Shown here piece by piece: positions 15,384 to 23,400 of a DNA stretch of 25,328 bases. The stretch comes from Thermoplasmata archaeon. Its GTDB lineage: Archaea > Thermoplasmatota > Penumbrarchaeia > Penumbrarchaeales > EX4484-36. The stretch is taken from the NCBI GenBank assembly GCA_021160765.1, contig JAGHBW010000223.1, positions 1-25,328 of the forward strand. The letters are read 5' to 3'. Position 1 is the first letter of the stretch; every line of letters starts with the position of its first letter. Both the position numbers and the translations under genes were made by a program. The notes beneath the pieces are model-generated. The model searched no databases and had not been told where the DNA came from. It worked only from the letters and a program-made list of their open reading frames with translations.

Positions 15384-18300
15384 ATGAGAGAAACAAAGTA
15401 TGTGTGGGGCGTCTCAGAGGCTATGGGAACCATCCTTCTCTTGGTCTCCTCTACCATTGCTGGCGCAGCTATCCTTACCTTCGTAATGAACCATCCAGCT
15501 TCGGAATCCATAAGCGTGGAGAGATTCTACTCCGAAGTCGTTGTGTTGAATGAACCATACATAGCCATTACACACACCTCTGGAAAGCCCTTGGAACTAA
15601 ATCATATAACAGTTATTGTGTCTTCGGAAGGGTATCGGCAGATCTTCCCTGGAAGCGAGTGTCAGTATAACACGTCCGGTATTGGGGTATGGGATGGGGA
15701 CAACCTCTGGGAGATAGGAGAGTGCTTCTCCCACAATCTTACCTCTGTGCCTTCGGACATTGAAAAAATTGAGGTTAGGGTTGTTCTTGACGATTCTAGG
15801 GGAAGGAGAGTGGTATACTCCTACACAAACTCCCTGCTACCCCCAACTTTAACAAAACCCGACCTAGTGGTGGAGGATGTTTTTCTAGAAAGATACAACA
15901 GAAGAAGCTATCTACTTATTGAGGGAAGTGTAGCTGACATTAAAATTGTAGTTTCTAATAGGGGTGCTCAACCACTTCTCACAGCATATATCCAGCTCTT
16001 TCTTTACCTTGACGGGTCCTTGTTGGAGAAGATCCCAATTAAAAATTCCACTACATCTGGAGATGGAATACTGGGTTCGGTGCCTTATCAGCTTTCTCCG
16101 GGAGAGAGCATAACCTTCATTAAAAGAGGATTCTCCACAACAGTCCTGGGCTCCCACATAATACTGGCTAGGGTCCTTCCCGCATTGGGTGGGGAGGCAT
16201 ATCTTTTCAACAATGAAAACTACTTCCGGTTTAACGTTACCATTCAGCAATTCTTCAACCCCGGGGAGGGGCCCAATCCCGCTGTCTCTGTAGAAGACAT
16301 CTTCTTCAGCAACAGGTATCCCAAAAAGGGGGAGACCATAACAATCACCGTTTATGTTAAAAACCTAGGTCCCTCTCCCGTACTTCCATCTCATCACCTC
16401 CTTTTTGTTATGTCTCTTTACCCCATCAGAATGGTGAATCTTGGAGAAAACAGAAAAAGCCTTTACTGGACCGATGACATCCCGGAGGTCCCGGAGGGGG
16501 AAGACCCGCAGGATTGGGCGTCTACTCACGGGCAGGACCCCTATGGAAATGATACCACCTTTCCCACAGTTAAGATAAGAAACTTTGCTATTCCTGCTTC
16601 TGGAAGGATCGCATTTCAATTTCGGTGGTCTGCAGATATATTTCAGGGGAGTAACATCATACCTCTCTATTTTGCTGTAGACTGCAACCAGGCCAATTTC
16701 ACAGTTCAGCCAGTTGACCAGATAGGTACTCCCCCAGAGGAGGTTTATACCTTCCTGGACGGAGATAAGGACGAGGATAATCTGAACATTCTCAACATCC
16801 AGGTAACTCCTAAAATTTTAGTGGTTGACGATGACGGTGCTACTTCGGGTACAGAGGGGGATAGAACAACAGTCATCATAGAATCCTTATCCGGAGCAGG
16901 GATAACTCCCGACCTTGTTTTTGTCGCTTCTCAGGTTAGGTTGCTTGGAAGTGAGTCCCTTATCTGGGCACCCAAGTTTGATTATCCACAACCCACAGAG
17001 GTGGACGTTCCTGCTCTTCAGGAGTATGACGTGATTATATGGGTGGTTGGGAATAACCCCACACCTGTTTTGTACAATAATCTTCAGGATGTAAAAATGG
17101 CACTTGACAACTACCAAAACGTTTGGATTATTGGAAGGGGAGTTCTGCCCAACTTCTTTACTTCAGAATCTTACGTGGACCTCTCTACATATACTCCTCC
17201 AGATGAGAAAAGCGCACTTATGAGAACCTTACTATACGATTATACGTACTTAAAGGATTTATTCCTGCTTACACCCCCCGTAGCGCACTACTACGGGGTG
17301 GAGGGAGATAACGTTACTGACCTCCCCCTCTCCGGCATAATGACTCTCAACGTTTCCGCAGAGGGGGAAACCTTTACTGAGGTAAAGTATAGAGAGGGGG
17401 ACGAGATTCCTGAAGGTGCACTTTTGGCAGGTAGAGTGTCAAAAGATCCTATAATTGGGCCTGATACTGCCTTTGTTGAAACTGGGGTAGAAACAGACGC
17501 CTACAGGATCCTATGGAGCTTCTTTGACCTCACAACAGTTATTTACCTTAATGAGAGAATAAACCTGGTGGCTAGCGTCCTTAAATGGTTTGGCTGGGAG
17601 ATTGAGATTGGAGATGACCTTGCAATAGTAAGGATGGAAATGATCCTCCCAGAAGGGGTTGAGACTCCAAAGTATATGGACGACATACTTCTGAGGGTGT
17701 GGGTAAGAAACAACGGACCCACTGCGGTATCAACCACCGTTTGCTTCTATGTTATCGGTGAAGACAACCTAGAGAGAAGAATTCCTTCTAGATTCCCTGA
17801 CGGTATTGACAACCCGCAAGACATAATAAACATACCTGGTAGAGGAGGACAGGTTATATGTGAAAAGACGTGGCGCGCCACCTTGGAAGGTACGGTTACT
17901 TTCAGAGTTGTTGTAGACCCGTTCCATGTGATTCAGGAGATCAATGAGAAGAACAATGACATATCGTATTCACCCACCACAGTAACCTCTCTTGTAATAG
18001 AAAAGAGAATACTACTGGTGGATGATGATGAGAGTTATGACCCCACAAATCTGCCATATTCAAATTGGGACGTCGTTGAAGGAACTATCCCTCCCCCTGT
18101 ATATCAAATGGAGGATATAGCGCATCTAATAGCAGAAGAACTTGACAGATACAACTATGCGTATGACATATACACTGTTAAAAATGTCTACAAAAGTGGA
18201 AAGTTTTATTTCAGCGAGGGGCCCTCAATTGACGTTCTAATGAGGTACACCTCCGTTATCTGGGTCCTTCCGGAAAATGATTTGTCCCCTCCGCTTGTTG

Positions 18301-19868
18301 AAACTCTTGTCTCCAATGACACCTCGTATATAACTCAGTATCTAACTAAGTCCTACGAGGAAAGTGCGTATATATCCAACATTACTCCGAAAATAGTTAT
18401 AATATCTGGCTCAATGCTAACTGATCTTGGTATAAATGAGGGGGTAATCTCTAATCCCTTCCTCAAAGAGCATCTTGCAATTGATAGTTTTTTGGGAAGA
18501 AAAGAGTTCTCATCCATCTCCGGCTCTGTGGATGATGACTACAGATTACCTTTTCACGGATTGAGTGGTTCTTTCTGGAGGGGGGTGATGGGTGAGGCAA
18601 TTAATCCTAGAGAGGAGAACCCATATTTAACAGGAGAATCTGCTGAGGATGTGGAAGTTACCCTCACGGGGGTGTCTAATGAACAGGAGTTCCCCGTTGG
18701 TATTTACCACTATTCCGGATACTATGGGTATTTGGCTGAAACAATAACACTCCCATTTCAATTGGAAACCAATTCCTCACAGGAAGTTGTGGAGATGTTC
18801 TTCGGGTTATTTAGGGACCTTGGTCTCCTTTCCAATAAACCGGACATGGTGGCTAGAACCGTTGATATAAATGTATCGGAAGAGATTCACCAATTGGGTG
18901 ACTCCTACCTGGTAAAGGGTATCGTGGCAAATCTAGGTGGTGTGGGTGGTTCCTGTGTTGTGAGGATTTACGACGGAAATCTTACATTGAAAACAGATAA
19001 CCTATACCTCCCCCCGGGGGGTGTCGCAACGCTGGAGGTTCTCTGGATCCCCACCTTAGCCGGTATGAGACATATCAGCATACGAATGGATTACTACAAC
19101 GATCTGGATGAAACCTTTGAAGAAAACAACAACCCCTGGGTCATAATACCCGTATATTTCTTCTATGATGATTTAGAGGGGGGAACTACCACTGGTTGGG
19201 AGCATGAATCTACCATTGTAAGAATCAACGGCGAAAATGCACTTGAGTTTTTAGATGAAACACAAAAACAGTACACTAAAATTGTAAAAGATTGGTCGGA
19301 GATAGGCGGCTTTGTAAATACCACAGAGGAGGCGCATTCAGCGCCGTTATCCTTCTGGTCTGGAAGAGAGCCCCCTCCACCTGAGGGGGGTACAAGGGCC
19401 CCTGATGTTGTGGGAGAGAATGATAGGTACCTCATAACAGAAGAGTTCTCGTTAAAAGGTGCTTTAACCGCCAAACTGACCTATTACCAGAAATATCAGA
19501 TGGATACGGCTGGGAATGGTGGAGTGATACTCGTAGGCACCTCTGCGGATGGTGTGTCGTGGAAATATCGTTATGTCATACCAATGGGACAATATAGTGG
19601 GAACATAAACCTAAGCAGCTATAGATATGATGACTATGGAAGAAGAGTACTCTGGGCTTACAACGGTGTGTCCGCTGGTGGAAGATATGACTGGGAGAAG
19701 GTGTCGGTAGACCTTACCAAATTTGTTGGGATAGAACATGTTAAGATCATGTTTCTTTATATTTCTGTCACGTGGGGAAATGGGGAAGGTTGGTTTATTG
19801 ATGACGTTGAAGTAAAGGTAAGCCGTAAAGATTCCAAAATTCCACTAACCGATGACGCCGATCAATGA
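15384..19868 (+). CDS. Giant type IV pilin-N-terminus surface protein, paralogue A (ends at an in-frame TGA)
   Basis: This 1,494-residue frame starts at ATG 15384 with GGGGGT 3 nt upstream. The N-terminus carries a class III signal: a short charged leader ending in Gly9, then VSEAMGTILLL and a hydrophobic helix (about 14-35), as in archaeal type IV pilins (DUF1628/Pilin_N) cut after the glycine by a prepilin peptidase. After a beta domain (40-150, with GVWDGDNLW), visible modules are CARDB 1 (about 158-290), CARDB 2 (about 296-470), an ILVVDDD Rossmann-like domain (about 475-740), CARDB 3 (742-868), ILLVDDD domain 2 (about 874-1150), CARDB 4 (about 1151-1255) and a cleaved-adhesin-like jelly roll (about 1260-1485, ending GWFIDDVEVKV). 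The frame then stops at TGA 19866-19868, but homologous coding continues in the same frame to 20435. Probable role: adhesin or minor pilin, inferred. Confidence 0.85.
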   Translation: MRETKYVWGVSEAMGTILLLVSSTIAGAAILTFVMNHPASESISVERFYSEVVVLNEPYIAITHTSGKPLELNHITVIVSSEGYRQIFPGSECQYNTSGIGVWDGDNLWEIGECFSHNLTSVPSDIEKIEVRVVLDDSRGRRVVYSYTNSLLPPTLTKPDLVVEDVFLERYNRRSYLLIEGSVADIKIVVSNRGAQPLLTAYIQLFLYLDGSLLEKIPIKNSTTSGDGILGSVPYQLSPGESITFIKRGFSTTVLGSHIILARVLPALGGEAYLFNNENYFRFNVTIQQFFNPGEGPNPAVSVEDIFFSNRYPKKGETITITVYVKNLGPSPVLPSHHLLFVMSLYPIRMVNLGENRKSLYWTDDIPEVPEGEDPQDWASTHGQDPYGNDTTFPTVKIRNFAIPASGRIAFQFRWSADIFQGSNIIPLYFAVDCNQANFTVQPVDQIGTPPEEVYTFLDGDKDEDNLNILNIQVTPKILVVDDDGATSGTEGDRTTVIIESLSGAGITPDLVFVASQVRLLGSESLIWAPKFDYPQPTEVDVPALQEYDVIIWVVGNNPTPVLYNNLQDVKMALDNYQNVWIIGRGVLPNFFTSESYVDLSTYTPPDEKSALMRTLLYDYTYLKDLFLLTPPVAHYYGVEGDNVTDLPLSGIMTLNVSAEGETFTEVKYREGDEIPEGALLAGRVSKDPIIGPDTAFVETGVETDAYRILWSFFDLTTVIYLNERINLVASVLKWFGWEIEIGDDLAIVRMEMILPEGVETPKYMDDILLRVWVRNNGPTAVSTTVCFYVIGEDNLERRIPSRFPDGIDNPQDIINIPGRGGQVICEKTWRATLEGTVTFRVVVDPFHVIQEINEKNNDISYSPTTVTSLVIEKRILLVDDDESYDPTNLPYSNWDVVEGTIPPPVYQMEDIAHLIAEELDRYNYAYDIYTVKNVYKSGKFYFSEGPSIDVLMRYTSVIWVLPENDLSPPLVETLVSNDTSYITQYLTKSYEESAYISNITPKIVIISGSMLTDLGINEGVISNPFLKEHLAIDSFLGRKEFSSISGSVDDDYRLPFHGLSGSFWRGVMGEAINPREENPYLTGESAEDVEVTLTGVSNEQEFPVGIYHYSGYYGYLAETITLPFQLETNSSQEVVEMFFGLFRDLGLLSNKPDMVARTVDINVSEEIHQLGDSYLVKGIVANLGGVGGSCVVRIYDGNLTLKTDNLYLPPGGVATLEVLWIPTLAGMRHISIRMDYYNDLDETFEENNNPWVIIPVYFFYDDLEGGTTTGWEHESTIVRINGENALEFLDETQKQYTKIVKDWSEIGGFVNTTEEAHSAPLSFWSGREPPPPEGGTRAPDVVGENDRYLITEEFSLKGALTAKLTYYQKYQMDTAGNGGVILVGTSADGVSWKYRYVIPMGQYSGNINLSSYRYDDYGRRVLWAYNGVSAGGRYDWEKVSVDLTKFVGIEHVKIMFLYISVTWGNGEGWFIDDVEVKVSRKDSKIPLTDDADQ

Positions 19869-20435
19869 TACCTTGCAGAGGATTCGTCTATAGCGCATTC
19901 TGGAAGCCACTTTTGGTATTTCGGTGATAGAACCTACGGCCTTAAACCCGGATTGGATTGTTCTCTTTATATGAGACCCGTTGACCTCACCAATGCCAGA
20001 TGGGCCAGGCTAACGTTCTACGTAAGGTTTAACATAAATGAAGATTCTGGTTTTCCCCCAGACTGCCTGAGGGTTGAAATATCTACTGACAACTGGAAAA
20101 CATGGAGAACGCTTCACAACGGCGCTAGGATCGGTTGGGGTGTCTCAGGTACAGAAGATGACTCTTCTGATGGGATTATTGATGGAAAGTCGTATACGGG
20201 CATTCCGGATGACAGCATGACGGCGGAGGAAGCTAACTACTGGGTAAATTCTGAAAGCCTCACAAGGTTCCACGGTGATCTAACAGCCTATCGTGGGAAG
20301 ACCATACAAATAAGATTCAGGGTTGTCACAAACGGCTACCCACTTGCGGGTATAAAGGAGTACGAGCATTATCAGGACCCGAGTATGTTTTACGGAATAT
20401 ATCTAGATGATATTGTAATTAGTGGGATATCATGA
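19869..20435 (+). CDS. In-frame continuation of paralogue A beyond the TGA: second adhesin-like jelly roll
   Basis: Directly after the TGA the same frame stays open for 188 codons. It encodes a coherent domain: YLAEDSSIAHSGSHFWYFGD, then LYMRPVDLTNARWARLTFYV, and a C-terminal YGIYLDDIVIS, the usual closing strand of cleaved-adhesin/MAM-like jelly rolls. There is no Shine-Dalgarno and no good start codon; the first in-frame candidate, TTG at 19953, would cut off the first strands. This is therefore the C-terminal domain of the upstream gene, separated by a nonsense codon, sequencing error or readthrough site, not an independent gene. In comparable domains a Trp usually occupies the place of the stop (DxWYL...SGSHxWY), and TGG differs from TGA by one base. 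The next gene starts 23 nt after its TGA. Confidence 0.7.
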   Translation, partial: YLAEDSSIAHSGSHFWYFGDRTYGLKPGLDCSLYMRPVDLTNARWARLTFYVRFNINEDSGFPPDCLRVEISTDNWKTWRTLHNGARIGWGVSGTEDDSSDGIIDGKSYTGIPDDSMTAEEANYWVNSESLTRFHGDLTAYRGKTIQIRFRVVTNGYPLAGIKEYEHYQDPSMFYGIYLDDIVISGIS

Positions 20436-20447
20436 TCAATCAATAAA

Positions 20448-20453
20448 GGAGGG
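20448..20453 (+). promoter_or_regulatory. Strong Shine-Dalgarno site of paralogue B
   Basis: AAGGAGGGTG lies with its GGAGGG core 5 nt before ATG 20459. With only 23 nt after the preceding stop, this suggests co-transcription with independent initiation. Confidence 0.7.
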
Positions 20454-20458
20454 TGTGT

Positions 20459-23400
20459 ATGAATAGATATAGGGAGAGAGAAGGTGTGAGTGAGACCATG
20501 GGAACCGTCCTAATGGTTGGTATAGCAGTGATGCTGGTCTCCTCAGTGGCAATATATATGGCCGGGAACGTGAAAGAGGTGGAGAGCGTGTATGTCAGTC
20601 TCTCCTCCGGATATACAAAAAACGCCACCGGCAGCGTGATAATATTTATAGAGAACACCGCTGGGGACTCGTTGAGAACCTCACGAACCACCGTTATCAT
20701 AAAAAATGCTAGCGGTGTTGACGTCCCTGGTTCCCCATTCCTGGCCACAGATTGTGATAACAACATCACTGGAGTGGGGGTCTGGGACGGGAACGGGCTC
20801 TGGAGCCCCGGGGAGACGTGGAGCAAAGTTTTACCCTCCAATGTAATATTTCCTCTGCATGTAAAAGTGGTGTATGAGAAGACCACTGGGGAGAAGAGTG
20901 TTGTGTTCTCAGAAGTGCTGGAAGCCCCACCCGCAGCTCTTTTGCCAGACCTTGCAATAGAGGAGTTCTACTTTTTAAGATATGGTCAGCAGAGCGATGA
21001 GGTTCTAGTAGGAGAAACAATAGACCTAGTTGCCACTATTACAAACCTGGGCACCCAACCTGTTCCCGAGTCCAATATAACGGTTCAGTTCTACGACAGA
21101 GATAATTACGTGGGTGTGGGCTCCCCTCAGCCGTTTTCAAATGATACAACCCCCGGGGTTTTGGCCCCCCACGAGAGTATGTATTATATTCTTTCTGGAT
21201 GGTCTGTTCCCTACCCTCTTGGCATACACAGGATTTATGCTAGAATAACACCACTCCCCACAGGCGAGCTTTCCACAGCGAATAATTATCGTTTCAGGGA
21301 GCTGGATGTTTCCATCAGCATCGTCCCCACCAGACCATCTGGTCCCAACCCTGTTGTGACCTCCAAGGACATACAACTTTCCAAAGATTATCCAAAAACT
21401 GGTGATGAGGTCAGTGTAACACTTTTCATAAAGAACTTGGGAGATCAGCCCATTACATATGATGACGACCTAATGGTCGTGGTTAGTACAGAACCCATTA
21501 CAACAGAGGGGGGGGAGATATTCAACTGGCATGATGACATCCCTGCTCCCGAAGGGGAGGACTATGACAGCTTCAACCCGGGACCGATACCCCCCGATTT
21601 TATGCCTGGACACCCTGATAGAGTGGACGTCTGGAAAAAGGTGAAGTGGGCAGAGGCGCACGGCCAGGATATGGATGGGAACGATTACACCTTCCCCACA
21701 TGCAAGATAAGGCACCTCATAATCCCCGTTGCTGGTCAAATCTCCATTACTCTCACGTTCACCGCGAGAAGTTCAAATCCTGATAAGATTCTTACACTAT
21801 ATATCGCAGTGGATGCCAATCCATTGAACTATACCATACGCCCCCCAGATCTCTGGGACGAAAGTTTACCACCCCAGAGAATTGTTTTCTCTAGTGAGGA
21901 TGAAACAGTACTTCAGGGGGACGACCCCACAGACAATTATGCTTCTTTAGCCATTCAGGTCATACCAAGAATTCTGCTTGTAGACGATGACGAAGCTGAG
22001 ACGGGGAGTGAGAACGATGTGACCAGCCATGTAATAGAGTCCCTAACCGGTGCTGGTGTTCAAGTTGACAGGGTTTTCATTGCTCAGCAGATGACAGATG
22101 GTGGGATACTCAGGGATGTACCAGCATACGAATATGTAAACCCGGAAACCGTAGGTGCACCTCAGATGAAAGATTATGACATTGTAATATGGGTTACTGG
22201 AAAGGCTGAAAGTCCATTATCCAGTCATGCAGACTCTATTTATGGAGGGAACATAGAGGAAATGATGAAATTCATGGACCACGGGGGATACCTCTGGATT
22301 ATAGGTGAAAATGTACTTAAAGGGTTGAATGATGATTACATGGGCATCAGTCCGGATGGGGAGAACTTTTACAATCTCCCAGAGACCCTTCCAGAAAACT
22401 TATATGGAAATGAAAGAGATGATTCCGTTATCTTCGTCAAGAAATATTTGGGAATAACAAAATTCACTGTGGATTCGGATCTTCCCGGGGAGATATTCGG
22501 AGAGAGCGAGAGCAATCCGATCACAGGCTGGAGTGGGAACACCCCCTATTCTGTAGACATGGACGACGCTGCAGATGGAAGCGACAATTTCACTGAGCAG
22601 ACATATCCATTAGAGGACTCTTCCGACCCTCTTGGAATGCTTTTCACACAGGATGTTGAGGCCTCCTTAAAAGAGCCATATGGCGTGTATCACACCCATA
22701 CAATAGAAACCGGTACCGATATAGTGACATACCGTGTAGTGTATCTTCCCATTAGCCCGCTTCATATCCGATACCTAAACGAGAAAATTGGTGTTGCTGC
22801 AAGGATTATGAAATGGTTCAGCTGGGAGCTGAGAATAGGAAATGATCTGGCTATCTCAAAAATGGAGCTTGTTGTAGTGGAAGGCAGCATGCCTCCTAAG
22901 TTCATGGACACTGTTGAGGTTAGAGTATGGGTTAGGAATAATGGCCCAGATACACTCTCTACCTCCGTTGAGTTTTACGTGACTGGACCAGATGGGATAG
23001 AGAGGAGAATAACCCCTAATTTCCCCGATCCAGATGGGGACAACCCAAGAGACATCCTCAACCTTCCCGGGGGCGGGGGGGAGATCATGGTCACCAAGCA
23101 GTGGAAGGCTACCAGCGTAGGACTTCACACCTTCAGAGCAGTTGTTGATCCTTACCACATAATCCCAGAAATAAATGAGGAGAACAACGACATCACTTAT
23201 TCCACATCTACGGTGACTTCACTTGTGGCTCAAAACAATATACTTGTAGTTGATGATGATGGGTCCTGGAACGGCACGTATGGTCCAAATGGGGATGAGA
23301 ATTCCTATGACGAAGATAACCCAAACAACTGGAGATTTGAAGGTGGTGCAACAGAACCGCCAGCTTGGGCGCAGATACCAGACACCACAAGCTCCATAAC

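Noticed and set aside
19866..19868. Selenocysteine or genome-wide UGA-to-Trp recoding
   Set aside because: TGA ends several other genes in the window, Trp is the more likely ancestral residue, and no SECIS-like structure was evident by eye; kept only as something to test.
19953..20435. Independent 160-residue gene after paralogue A
   Set aside because: The start would be a TTG without a ribosome site, and the same frame codes continuously from directly after the TGA at 19868, so it is part of the upstream protein.
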